Assembly (NCBI RefSeq): GCF_026339955.1 | Contig: NZ_JAPEPW010000003.1 | Span: 620,001 to 684,000, forward strand | DNA from: Streptomyces sp. NBC_01549 | GTDB taxonomy: Bacteria; Actinomycetota; Actinomycetes; Streptomycetales; Streptomycetaceae | Reading direction: 5' to 3' | DNA length: 64,000 nt | Shown: positions 25,038 through 33,640 of the stretch, piece after piece | Numbering within the stretch: the first letter of the stretch is position 1 | How the letters are laid out: the number at the start of each line of letters is the position of its first letter | Translations under genes and position numbers: made by a program | The notes under the pieces: generated by a model | Told to the model about the DNA's origin: nothing | What the model saw: the letters and a program-made list of their open reading frames with translations, nothing else | Database searches by the model: none

Positions 25038-25634
25038 ATGGCACGACCTCGGAAGTTCGACGAGCAGCAGGTACTGGACACCGCCCGGGAGCGGTTCTGG
25101 TCGGGTGGGTACGCCGCCACGCGCATGGAAGACATTGCCGAGGCAACGGGGCTCGGCAAAGGCAGCCTGTACGGCGCGTTCGGCGGAAAGCAGGAGCTGT
25201 TCCACCGCGTGTTCGACGACTACTGCGGCTCCGTCGTCGACGCTGTGGGCCGGCAGTTGCGCGGCCACGACGCGGACGCCTACGCGCGGCTGTCCGCCCA
25301 CGTGCACGCGGTGGCGGCGGCCACCGCCGCAGACACCGCCCACCGCGGATGCCTGCTGGCCAAGGGCGCCGCCGAGCTAGCCGAACACGACAAGACGGTG
25401 GCCAAGCGGGCACGCGCGGCCGTCGAGGCGCTGCGCGCGCTACTGGAGGACGACATCGCGGCCTGCCAGCGCAATGGCGATATTGCCGCGGACGCGGATC
25501 CGGGAAAGCTGGCTGCGCTAGTGCTCGCCGTACTGCGCGGCATTGAAGCGCTGGGTAAGGCCGGAGCGAGCGAGGAGACGCTGGCCGATATAGCCTGGAC
25601 AGCCCTTGCTGTTCTGCCCCGCCCCGCTCATTGA
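25038..25634 (+). CDS. TetR-family repressor
   Basis: A 198-residue TetR regulator with the N-terminal helix-turn-helix MARPRKFDEQQVLDTARERF, IAEATGLGKGSLYGAFGGK. The C-terminal domain carries TAHRGCLLAKGAAELA with a conserved Cys, a feature of the AcrR/YcdC-like group that regulates SDR genes. It is divergent from the SDR gene across the 53-bp palindrome, which strongly suggests mutual repression. A stem-loop follows its stop at 25637-25659. Confidence 0.92.
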   Translation: MARPRKFDEQQVLDTARERFWSGGYAATRMEDIAEATGLGKGSLYGAFGGKQELFHRVFDDYCGSVVDAVGRQLRGHDADAYARLSAHVHAVAAATAADTAHRGCLLAKGAAELAEHDKTVAKRARAAVEALRALLEDDIAACQRNGDIAADADPGKLAALVLAVLRGIEALGKAGASEETLADIAWTALAVLPRPAH

Positions 25635-25636
25635 CG

Positions 25637-25659
25637 GCCCCGCCCGGCGAGAGCGGGGC
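25637..25659 (+). terminator. Terminator-like hairpin after TetR gene
   Basis: A 7-bp stem GCCCCGC (25637-25643) / GCGGGGC (25653-25659) with a nine-base loop begins three bases after the TetR stop codon. There is no T-run, as is common for actinomycete terminators. Confidence 0.5.
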
Positions 25660-25684
25660 GGGGCAGGCGGCGGAACTCATCCCG

Positions 25685-25935
25685 TCACAGCAAGCCAACC
25701 GCTTCGACTGCGAATACGGCGCCCCGGCCGTCCTGCTCAGCCGGGGACGGATTGTGGTGCGCGATCTCGGCCCAGGGGGCGGATTCGGGCCGCCGGCCCC
25801 GCAACTCGGGCCGCTCGAAGGCGATCTGCACCCCGTAACACCAGGGTCCGTCCGGCCTGCCCCAGAGTGATGCGTCGACCAGCCCCTCGGTGCGGAGTTT
25901 GGCCAGCCGCCGCCTCGTCGGCTCGATCCGCACCC
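25685..25935 (-). pseudogene. Replication-relaxation-like protein fragment
   Basis: The minus strand encodes EPTRRRLAKLRTEGLVD in two possible frames, then GVQIAFERPELRGRRP after a shift near 25870. This resembles the winged-helix start of actinomycete replication-relaxation proteins found on plasmids. No start codon is seen and the family core is missing. Identification rests on short motifs only. Confidence 0.35.
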
Positions 25936-25989
25936 CAGGAGGAGTTAGCCTGCGGAACGGGCCAGTGGACCCCGAGGCTGCCGCGCGGG

Positions 25990-26445
25990 CGCAGTCGGTG
26001 AGGGCTGTCGACGCGGCAGCCGAAGTGTTGGCCCTCGCCCGTGCGCGCACCGCATCCCCCACCGTCCAATTCCCTGAGGCCGACCTGTTCGAGTGGCAGC
26101 CGCCACGACGATACGACACCGTGTTCTTCGCCTTCTGGCTCTCGCATGTCCCGCCGACGCGGTTGCCCGACTTCTGGAACACCGTCGCCACCGCGCTCGC
26201 GCCGGGCGGCAAAGCGATCTTCATCGACGACGGCCCCGCCGCAGCCGCAGAGGAGACAATCCTCGCGAACCAGCCGGCCCCGGCGGCTCTGCGCCGGCTC
26301 GATGACGGCAGCCAGAACCGCATCGTGAAGGTATTCCACGATGTCCAGACACTCACGGACGACCTCACGGCGTTGGGGTGGTCGGTCCGGATCTGGCCCA
26401 TGGGCTGCAACTTCATCGGCATTGCAGAACCACCGACCACCCCAG
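25990..26445 (+). pseudogene. SAM methyltransferase, N-terminus lost
   Basis: About 150 residues match the C-terminal two thirds of a class I methyltransferase: VRAVDAAAEVLALARAR, FPEADLFEWQPPRRYDTVFF, FWLSHVPPTRLPDFW, LAPGGKAIFIDDG and FIGIAEPP. The glycine-rich SAM motif I is absent because the sequence upstream belongs to another fragment. The frame continues past the end into antisense of a further fragment. Confidence 0.6.
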
Positions 26446-26448
26446 ACT

Positions 26449-26740
26449 TAAAGCGGATGTCGTCGTCGCGGTCGACGGATTCGCGTCCGATGCTGAGCAG
26501 CAGATCGACGACAGTGGCACAGTCGGGGGCCGCGGGGTCGTCGGCCAACGCGAACAGGAACGGCAGACTCGCCGTCGTGCACGCGTACACGTCGCCCTGG
26601 CGGTGGGCCGCGCTGTAGAAGTCGCTCAACGCATTCCGCCGGGTCTCGGAATTGGGCGAGCCGATCGCCCGCAGCCACACCGGAACGTCGTTGGCGGACC
26701 GTACGCATGGCTCATCGCCGCCCAGTCGATGCTGGCAAGT
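26449..26740 (-). pseudogene. 5' fragment of HEAT-like hypothetical protein
   Basis: Minus-strand frames read LASIDWAAMSHAYGP and, after a shift near 26695, DVPVWLRAIGSPNSETRRNA, LSDFYSAAHRQGDVY and SLPFLFALADDPAAPD. This is the start of an actinomycete protein with HEAT-like repeats of unknown role. It is cut off at 26449, exactly where the methyltransferase fragment on the other strand ends. Confidence 0.4.
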
Positions 26741-26749
26741 AGGGGGCAG

Positions 26750-27595
26750 GACTCTCCGCGGCGAAGGTGTATTAAGGGCTGAGCTGCGGGGCCAGTGCAT
26801 ATAGGACGCTGGGCCGGATTTCCGGCTTGCCGACGTATTTCGCAGGCGTGCGGGCAGAGCACCCACTTCCAGGGCTGGGCGTACGGGGCTCGCTGGGACT
26901 CGGGGCGCGGCCGGGGTCGTCGGCGGTGCAGCGGCGCTGGACACGGCCACGGCATCCGGTGCGCAAGCCGAAAGCCTCGCTGTACGGGCCGCACCGTTCG
27001 GCCTCGATGGCGGCGATCTCCCGACGGGAGGACGGGGTGCGGGGAGGGGCGTCCACTGCTGGCCGGGGGTGCTGGTGAAGACGTGCCGGCCGTCATCGAC
27101 AAGGTCTCACCGATCGGTTCATCGAATAGTCGGCGGGCGCCCGCGGTCACGCGGCCCTTTCATGTGCTCATTACGGGCCATCCCCCTTGGGCCGACGGAG
27201 CATTCCGCGCACCTGTCCAGAGTGGTGTCATGCCATGCAGACCACCGACCTCCCCGAATGCACGGAGCTAACTTCTCCTCCCCACCATCCCCACAGACCG
27301 TTCACACCTCGGGGATGGCATGGACGTCGACTGAGGTGCAGCAATTCACCGATGCAGAACACCCCGCGATGGGGCACAGTGGAATGGAGGGCTGGATGAC
27401 CGGGACAGCGCCCCCTCAGGGCACACACCCCGAAGGTGAGCACGGCACTCGAGTGATGTCGCTTGGTGTCGGAACAATCCGCACCGGCTCAGGGAAGAGA
27501 CCTCGCGTCACCGGACCGGAATGTGCTTCGGAAGGACATCCGGTGTACCGAATACTTACTGCACCAGTGGTTTGTTATTGCGTGAGGAGCGCCAG
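26750..27595. other. Long region without a recognisable gene
   Basis: About 850 bp. Frames on both strands are rich in Arg, Pro, Cys and His with no family motif. GC content drops toward 27500, where the isochorismatase gene begins. I saw no hairpin or repeat worth naming. Confidence 0.5.
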
Positions 27596-28243
27596 GTGGA
27601 AATCACGAAGACCGACACGGCGGTTGTGTTCATTGACCCACAGAACGACGTACTGAGCGAGGGCGGAGCGAACTGGGACGCGGTGGCAGCGAGCGTCACA
27701 GAGAACAGGACCGTCGAGAATATGGAGAGAATCTTCGAGGCGGCGAAGGCGGGCGGATATGAGGTCTTCATCTCGCCCCATTACTTCTACCCGACGGACA
27801 ACGGATGGCGAATGAACGGGCCGCTCGAGACAAGCGAGCTCGAGACCCACACGTTCGCACGGTCGGGACAGCTTGATCTGACCGGTTTCCGAAACTCCGG
27901 GGCAGACTGGCTGGACCGCTTCAAGCCCTATATCGAAGACGGCAGAACGGTGGTAGCCAGCCCGCACAAGGTATTCGGTCCGGAAACCAACGACTTGGTA
28001 CTGCAACTGCGCAAGCGGAGAATACAAAGGATTATTCTTGGCGGGATGCTGGCGAACATGTGCGTCGAGTCCCATATGCGTCACCTCATCGAGGAGGGAT
28101 TTGAGGTCGCCGTGGTCAGGGATGCAACAGCCGGACCCCGACACCCGGTCTGGGGCGACGGCTATCAGGCGGCGATCATCAACTACCGTTTCTTCGCCCA
28201 TGCGTTACTGTCAACTGACGAAGTACTCGATCGAATGCACTGA
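27596..28243 (+). CDS. Isochorismatase-family cysteine hydrolase
   Basis: A 215-residue protein. The GTG at 27596 has GAGGAG six bases upstream. The catalytic triad of the family is visible: Asp in AVVFIDPQNDVLS, Lys in VVASPHKVFGPETND and Cys in GGMLANMCVESHMRHL, followed by AVVRDATAGPRHP. Such enzymes hydrolyse vinyl ethers, amides or carbamates such as isochorismate, nicotinamide or N-carbamoylsarcosine. This length and the YFYPTDNGWRMNG insert are typical of a subgroup with unassigned substrate. Codon use is less GC-biased than its neighbours (AAT, ATA and TAT codons), suggesting transfer from another source. Confidence 0.9.
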   Translation: MEITKTDTAVVFIDPQNDVLSEGGANWDAVAASVTENRTVENMERIFEAAKAGGYEVFISPHYFYPTDNGWRMNGPLETSELETHTFARSGQLDLTGFRNSGADWLDRFKPYIEDGRTVVASPHKVFGPETNDLVLQLRKRRIQRIILGGMLANMCVESHMRHLIEEGFEVAVVRDATAGPRHPVWGDGYQAAIINYRFFAHALLSTDEVLDRMH

Positions 28244-28446
28244 GGAGCTCGCAGCCGAAATAGTGCTCGCGTAGTCCGGTAGTTACGCTTTCAACAGGCG
28301 TCGTCGACGGTCGCCGGTCTACTGCGCGGGAGTGCCGTGGAAACATGTCTGCCCGACAATAGCCGGTGCTCGGAACGACATGTGGGTAGCAACAGAGGTT
28401 GCCGACCACAAACGAGCGGATTCGGGTCGGCGCGAGAGGGCATACT

Positions 28447-28800
28447 TTGGAGTTCCAACACATCGTGGAGTTGGTCGGTCGAGCCGTTGACGCCGTCGGC
28501 GTAGCCATCATAGTCGTGGGAACGCTCTTGGCGACCGTTCTCGCGGCTATCCGGCTCAGTCGCCGACAGGCGGGTGTGTACCGCGGCTATCGCCGTCGCG
28601 TCGGGCGGTCGATCCTGCTGGGGCTGGAGTTCCTCGTAGCCGGCGATATCATCCGTACAGTCGCCGTCGCACCGACGTACGCAAGCGTCGGAGTGCTGGC
28701 CGTGATCGTGGGCATCCGCACCTTCCTCAGCTTTTCTCTCGAGCTCGAGATCACCGGGCGGTGGCCATGGCAGAAGCCAGTGGCCGAAGCCGAAGACTGA
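28447..28800 (+). CDS. DUF1622 membrane protein
   Basis: A 117-residue membrane protein with three hydrophobic helices (about residues 10-35, 55-75 and 80-100): VDAVGVAIIVVGTLLATVLA, SILLGLEFLVAGDIIRTVAV and SVGVLAVIVGIRTFLSFSLE. This is the DUF1622 signature. I prefer the TTG at 28447 with GAGAGG upstream; an ATG at 28399 gives 16 more residues of weak character. Function is unknown. It is alone between the isochorismatase gene and a MITE. Confidence 0.82.
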   Translation: MEFQHIVELVGRAVDAVGVAIIVVGTLLATVLAAIRLSRRQAGVYRGYRRRVGRSILLGLEFLVAGDIIRTVAVAPTYASVGVLAVIVGIRTFLSFSLELEITGRWPWQKPVAEAED

Positions 28801-28851
28801 CCCCGCGTGACGCCGGCGGCCAGCGGAGCGGCGCCATCCCTGCCGTGAATT

Positions 28852-29021
28852 CCTAAGGGCTGTCCCGTAATCCCCGGTGGATCAGCGCGCGGCGTCAGAT
28901 GCGGTGCATCGCAAGGCGGAGGGTCGTCCTCATACTGGGCGTATTCGGGCGATCCGACAACGCGGCGAGGTGCCGTAGCTGTCGTCGTGCGCCCGCCGGG
29001 GATTACGGGACAGCCCTTAGG
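28852..29021. mobile_element. MITE with 26-bp perfect terminal inverted repeats
   Basis: A 170-bp non-coding element. Its ends, 28852-28877 and 28996-29021, are perfect inverted repeats containing AGGGCTGTCCCGTAATCCCC. Read with TA as target duplication, the element starts AGGGCTG and ends CAGCCCT. These ends resemble those of Streptomyces IS5-like elements, so a related transposase could move it. It lies 22 bp from a decayed IS5 element. Confidence 0.8.
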
Positions 29022-29043
29022 CCGAAGCTCAGTCTCATCGATC

Positions 29044-29851
29044 TCAATTGGTGAGTCTGCGGTAGCAGATGAGGGTGCAGGCGATGCTCGTGAAGGCGAG
29101 GAAGTGCTCGGCTTTGCGCTCGTAGCGTCGGTGGAGACGGCGCAGCCGGCGAGCCAGGCCATGGTGCGTTCGACGGTCCAGCGGTGGCGGCCCAGTCGCT
29201 GTGAGGACTCGATTCCTTTCCTCGCGATGCGGTGCTGGATGCCACGCCGGCGTAACCATCGTCGCAGGTGGGAGTAGTCGTAGCCCTTGTCCGCGTGGAG
29301 CTTTGCGGGCTTGCGGCGCCGCGGTCCGCGGCGGGAGCGGATCGGCGGTATGCCTTGCGCGAGGGGGATCAGGGCCTGGCTGTCATGCAGGTTCGCCCCC
29401 GGTATTGCGACGGACAGGGGCAGACCGGTCCGCTCGGTGATCAGGTGGATCTTCGCCCCGTACTTACCCCGGTCGACAGGACTCGGACCTGTCAGGTCCC
29501 CCTTTTCAGGGCCCGCATGTTCACCGAGTCGATCTCACACCGGGACCAGTCCAACTCGCCGCGGGCGCCGAGCTCGTCCAGGACCAGGCGGTGGAGCTTG
29601 GCCCATACCCTGGCCTTCGTCCACTCGGAGAAACGTCGATGAGCCGTTGCCCCGGACGGCCCGAACGATGCAGTGGGCAACTGCTGCCATGTGCAGCCCG
29701 ACGTGGCCACGAACACGATCGCGGCGAGCACCTCACGATCACCATGCCGACGCCGTCCACCACCCTGAGGCCGCGAAGGCGCCTCCGGCACCACCCGCTG
29801 AAACAACTCCCACAACTCATCCGGCACCAGCCGCTCAACGATCCCCACCAT
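29044..29851 (-). pseudogene. IS5-family (IS427-type) transposase, frameshifted
   Basis: OrfA starts at the ATG at complement 29851 (MVGIVERLVPDELWELF) and stops at 29492 after VNMRALKRGT. OrfB is entered by a -1 shift at CTGAAAAGGGGG (about 29500-29512) and continues KGDLTGPSPVDRGKYGAK, LHADKGYDYSHLRRWL and TVERTMAWLAG, with the expected acidic residues. This arrangement is normal for the group. A further one-base deletion near 29148 puts the last 35 residues (RRLHRRYERKAEHF, RRLTN) out of frame, so this copy is probably dead. Confidence 0.8.
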
Positions 29852-30001
29852 GACCGACAGCCTACCGACCCAACCAAATGAGATGACTTCTAAGAAGCCG
29901 CAACCGCACCAGCTTCCTGACCCGCGGCAACGACGCTGCCCGGGCTGCGGGACGACCGCCAAGTTGTTGTTCGGCAGGGCTGACGTCCCTACGGTGACGG
30001 C

Positions 30002-30346
30002 ATGGGCAAGGACCGGGACCGGGTGCCCCGGCTGCGGCTGGTTGTGGTCATGGGCGACCGAGACGCGGGGCCGCGGTTGTGCCGTGGGTGTGGTGGTCCG
30101 CTGATGCCGTCGGCGAAGTCGACGGCGGTGTTCTGTTCTTCGGCCTGCCGCTCCAGGCACTGGCGCCGGCTGCGGCGCACGAGGGCGAGGACCCAGGCGG
30201 TCCAGGCCGCCCGGACGGCGAACTGCCCAGAGTGCGGCGCGAGTTGGACGGTCGGAGTGGACCATCCCGTATCTGCACGGTACTGCTCTCCCCGTTGCCG
30301 CAAACGGGCCTGGCACCGGCGGCGCACAGAGCCGGGCGGGGTGTGA
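30002..30346 (+). CDS. Small tandem zinc-ribbon protein, copy 1
   Basis: A 114-residue basic protein with two Cys-rich units. The first is LCRGCGGPL with FCSSACRSRHWRR; the second is NCPECGASW with YCSPRCRKRAWHRRR. Each has C-x2-C and C-x3-C followed by Arg/His-Trp-Arg, consistent with zinc ribbons that could bind nucleic acid. It is a clear paralogue of 54529-54852. Similarity runs past the stop codon into a conserved hairpin (30378-30394). It sits upstream of the DUF6192/RacP-like pair. I know of no assigned function. Confidence 0.75.
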   Translation: MGKDRDRVPRLRLVVVMGDRDAGPRLCRGCGGPLMPSAKSTAVFCSSACRSRHWRRLRRTRARTQAVQAARTANCPECGASWTVGVDHPVSARYCSPRCRKRAWHRRRTEPGGV

Positions 30347-30377
30347 GACCGCGCGCCCCGTTATGGCAGTGCGGCTT

Positions 30378-30394
30378 CACGCGCCGGGCCCGTG
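30378..30394 (+). other. Conserved 3' hairpin after zinc-ribbon gene
   Basis: CACGCGCCGGGCCCGTG can fold with one mismatch (CACG/CGTG, GC/GC). It is identical at 54884-54900 behind the paralogous gene, within a 20-base identical block. It may be a terminator or RNA element. Confidence 0.4.
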
Positions 30395-30502
30395 CGCCCT
30401 GGCAACCGTTCCCGGGCCGCCGGATGGTTCCAAGTGACGGGTATTCGAGGCGAGTTGACGGCACGAGGGGTGCCGCGCCGGGGCCCGTGGGGGTGGGTGC
30501 GG

Positions 30503-31404
30503 ATGTCCGGAAACGTCGGCAGTGTGACCCGGGACCGTTACGACGAGCTGGTCAAGCTGGGGCGGGACTGGGTGGCCACGATGAGCAGCGCCCAGTGGCG
30601 TCTTGGCGACGCGACCATGGAGATCGAGCCGATGCGCTCGTATGGGGGTGCAAATCCGTCCGGGAAGGACGACCTGTTCACCGTCAGCGAGGCCATCCGG
30701 ATGTTCGCCGAAGACGTCGGCCTGGCTAATACGACGGTCCGCAGCTACCGGTGGGTGTCCTCGCGCTGGCCGAAGGAGCGCCGGCGGGCGGATGTCTCGC
30801 ACACCATCCACAAGGTGCTGGCCAGCATCTCCGATGAACAGGAGCGGTTCGAGGCGGTCAACACCCCCCGCCCAACCCGCGCGGCGGACAGCCACGCTGG
30901 ACGCACGACAGCGCGAAGCGGGTGGTGGGCTGGAAGGTCGACTCCCCGGAGAGCGTCCAGGAGAAGGTGGAGGCGATCCACGACCTGGCCGCCGACGACG
31001 CGGTCGCGGCGGTGGTGACCACCGACTTCCTGCGCCGCCCCTCGGTCGCCTCGAAGGCCATGGCCGATGACACCGCCCGGCACGCCGTTAATGAAGCTCC
31101 GTTCGACCGGTTCCGCCAGCAGGCCCAGTTCGTGCACCAGGAGGCTGCCCCGCAGTTGCAGCGAATGAAGCACAGCGCGCAGTTCATGGACATGGTCGCG
31201 GCCTGCGCACGGTTTGTCGCGACGGCGGGGCGGATCGTGCCGAACCTGCGCGGCGAGCACTACGACGACGGCGAACGCGAGACGATCGGGCGGGGACTTT
31301 CGCGGGTACGCGCCGCGGCAGACTGGATCGAGAACGCCGTCACCCGCGGCGAGGTCGATCTGGACGAGCAGCTGGAGAAGCTGCTGAAGGGCTCGGGTGA
31401 GTAG
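30503..31404 (+). pseudogene. DUF6192-family protein, frameshifted at a C-tract
   Basis: From the ATG at 30503 (MSGNVGSVTRDRYDELVKLG) the first frame reads DLFTVSEAIRMFAEDVGLAN, SHTIHKVLASISDEQERF. After the six-C run at 30864-30869 the coding continues one frame over with PRWTHDSAKRVVGWKVDSPE, DDTARHAVNEAPFDR and ATAGRIVPNLRGEHYDD. The total of 902 bp needs one more base to give 300 residues. DUF6192 is an actinomycete family of unknown role with a helix-turn-helix-like N-terminal half. The shift may be a sequencing error, decay or phase variation. It ends three bases before the RacP-like gene. Confidence 0.75.
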
Positions 31405-31407
31405 GCG

Positions 31408-31818
31408 ATGGGGCGGGGGGTCCCCGCTCACGTCCATGCCGAAGCGACCCTCAGCGCTCTGCTGGAAGCCCGTCCCGCCGGCCTGACCATCGCCCAGCTG
31501 ATGTCCGCCACCGAACGCACCCGCGCGCAGGTCCACACCGGGCTCGCGCATCTGCGCAAGGTCGCGGCGGCGAAGGGCCTTCCGCCTGTGACCTGGGACA
31601 AGCGGTGGGGATATCGCATGCTGGATGACGCGCCGGAGGTGTGGATCGGTTACGAACGGGCGTTCTTCGAGACCGTCCACCACCGGGTGGAGAACTTCAT
31701 CGCCGGGACACTCCTCCCGCATCAGAAGAAGACCCCGAACGACCCCTACATCCGCACGGTCATGGCGCAGATGGGTGCGATCGAATCCACCCTTCAGCTC
31801 CTGGCCAGCCTGAAGTGA
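31408..31818 (+). CDS. RacP-like winged-helix protein
   Basis: A 136-residue protein. The N-terminal part (HAEATLSALLEARPAGLTIA, TERTRAQVHTGLAHLRKVAA) looks like a winged helix. The middle reads PPVTWDKRWGYRML and the C-terminal half is helical (YIRTVMAQMGAIESTLQLL). It resembles actinomycete proteins annotated RacP that follow DUF6192 genes. The start lies three bases after the DUF6192 stop, so the two are translationally coupled. It is probably a DNA-binding accessory of a mobile or plasmid-derived module. Confidence 0.65.
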   Translation: MGRGVPAHVHAEATLSALLEARPAGLTIAQLMSATERTRAQVHTGLAHLRKVAAAKGLPPVTWDKRWGYRMLDDAPEVWIGYERAFFETVHHRVENFIAGTLLPHQKKTPNDPYIRTVMAQMGAIESTLQLLASLK

Positions 31819-31891
31819 ACCGGAGCACGAGAGGCAACGGGCCGCGCCCCCCGTAGTTGGCCCCATCCACCGGTCGCGGCCCGGCACCGTC

Positions 31892-32749
31892 ATGCTGCTG
31901 CCCCGTTACCGCTACCCCTCCGACACCAGCGACTTCGAATGGGCCCTGCTCAAGCCGCTCCTCCCGACTCCGGCCTGCCAGATGCCGAAGGGCGGGGCTC
32001 CGGAGAAATGGCCCCGGCGCCGCGTAGTTGACGCGATCCGCTACATCACCGACAACGGCGCGAAATGGCGGGCGCTGCCCGCTGACTTCGGCATCCCGTG
32101 GCGCACCGTTTTCGGATACTTCGCCCGCTGGGCGAAGGCCGGCGCACTCAAGCTGATCCTCGACCAGCTTCGTCGGCGGTTGCGGCTGCGCCGTCGGCGC
32201 TGTCCCTGGCCGGTCCGGGTGATCGTGGACTCCCAGTCCGTCAAAGGCGCGGAGACCGTGTCGAACGCGACGCGCGGCTACGACGCGAACAAGCACATCA
32301 ACGGCAGGAAGCGACATCTCCTTGTCGACCAGGACGGCCTGCTCGTCGACCTGCTCGTCACCCCCGCAGACGTCCAGGACCGCGACGCGGCCCGCATCCT
32401 GCTCACCCGCCTCCACGCCGAACACCCCGAAATCGTCCTGGTCTGGGCGGACAACGGCTACAAAGGCGAGGAGTTCAGCACCTGGGCCCAGGACACCCTG
32501 GGCATCACGATCAAGGTCGTCCCCCGCCCCAAGGACGCCAAGGGCCTCGTACTGCTGCCGAAGAGGTGGGTGGTGGAACGGAGCAACTCATGGACGATGC
32601 GAGCCCGGCGCAACGCAAGGGACTACGAACGCCTGATGCCCCACGCCGAAGCTCACATCCAGCGGGCCTTCATCACCCTCATGTCACGCCGCTTGGCCCG
32701 CCCACGCAGCCAGATCGAGGCGTCGACGGCCACCCTCGCAATCGGCTGA
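31892..32749 (+). CDS. IS5-family transposase
   Basis: A 285-residue single-frame DDE transposase. RYRYPSDTSDFEWALLKPLL is the N-terminus, PVRVIVDSQSVKGAETVS holds the first Asp, VLVWADNGYKGEEFSTWA the second, and KRWVVERSNSWTMRARRNAR the Glu with the Y(2)R(3)E(6)K-like signature. It appears intact. I could not identify its terminal repeats. It is a different subgroup from the decayed IS5 at 29044-29851, so the zinc-ribbon/DUF6192/RacP module is bracketed by two unrelated IS5 elements. Confidence 0.9.
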   Translation: MLLPRYRYPSDTSDFEWALLKPLLPTPACQMPKGGAPEKWPRRRVVDAIRYITDNGAKWRALPADFGIPWRTVFGYFARWAKAGALKLILDQLRRRLRLRRRRCPWPVRVIVDSQSVKGAETVSNATRGYDANKHINGRKRHLLVDQDGLLVDLLVTPADVQDRDAARILLTRLHAEHPEIVLVWADNGYKGEEFSTWAQDTLGITIKVVPRPKDAKGLVLLPKRWVVERSNSWTMRARRNARDYERLMPHAEAHIQRAFITLMSRRLARPRSQIEASTATLAIG

Positions 32750-32859
32750 AAGACCAATGCGCTGCCGCTGCCGTTCGCAACATCGACCATCGACGCCCAA
32801 CCGAACGGCAAGCAGGATCACTACCAACCCTCATACCCCGCGACCTGCGGAAAGGAGAT

Positions 32860-33130
32860 GTGACACAGCTTCTCAGGGTCGAGTGGAGGCGCTTGAGTGG
32901 GACTGCGACGCCGCCGTCTGGGCCTGTCAGCAGCACGGTGAGTTCTTGGTCGCAGGCGCAGCGGTGGCAGAGGCCGTGGTGGCGGAGTCGTTCGACCGTG
33001 CCGCAGCGGGTGCAGGTCTTGAAAGAGACCGGGTTCTTCTTGAAGCAGGTCTCGCAGAGGGGACCGTTGGCGGTTCGGGCCGCTGCCCAGCTCTGCGCAT
33101 TCGGCGCTCCGCGGCCGCGGCCCGGCAGCG
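32860..33130 (-). pseudogene. Zinc-ribbon fragment of an integrase-like protein
   Basis: The minus strand encodes GPLCETCFKKNPVSFKTCTR, CGTVERLRHHGLCHRCACDQ and LTVLLTGPDGGVAVPLKRLH. The repeated C-x2-C units resemble the N-terminus of some Streptomyces tyrosine recombinases or mobile-element proteins. It has no start, no catalytic domain and is cut off near 32860. Confidence 0.4.
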
Positions 33131-33365
33131 ACCCGGCGATCTGCCTGCGCGAGGCCCTGGCCGCGGTCGGTGCCCGCAACATCCGGCACCGCGGCGCGCA
33201 CCGCTTCTGCGGACGGTTTCCGCGTGTTGCCGCTTGGTCCACGGCAGTAACAGGACGAAGGGCCCGTCGCCGACTCACGCCCTCCAAGCCGTCCTGTCAT
33301 TCGATGACTTGACCGAAGTCCCAGCCGTCCTGGCAGGTACTCGGCTTGGTGTGGTCGGGTATGCC

Positions 33366-33640
33366 TCAGCGGTCCTCCACGATGAAACAGGCTCGTTCGT
33401 AGAGCTCGTCGAACGTGATGACTTCGACGTCCTGGATGAATCGCCTGTACTGCTCACGGGAAATGATCTTCTCCGGGTTCGCCGAGCCGCGGTCGGTGAA
33501 CCCGCTGAGGCTACCGATCACTAGCACCTGTCGGGGGCGGGTGGTGGAGATCTCGATGTCGGTGGGGACGCCGTCGTCCTCGTAGAGTTTGTGCAGCTCG
33601 CAGGTGACTGCGCGATCTTGAACAGCACAGGGCTCGCGGG
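33366..33640 (-). pseudogene. C-terminal remnant resembling Shedu (DUF4263)
   Basis: On the minus strand an open frame reads VTCELHKLYEDDGVPTDIEI, STTRPRQVLVIGSLSGFTDR, EKIISREQYRRFIQDV and EVITFDELYERACFIVEDR, then TGA (complement 33366-33368). The pattern of a strand ending VLVIG, a helix, and I-E-V-I-T-x-D-E-L resembles the end of Shedu/DUF4263 PD-(D/E)XK nucleases of anti-phage defence. The catalytic part upstream is missing, so it is a dead remnant. The match is by pattern and needs a profile search. Confidence 0.45.
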
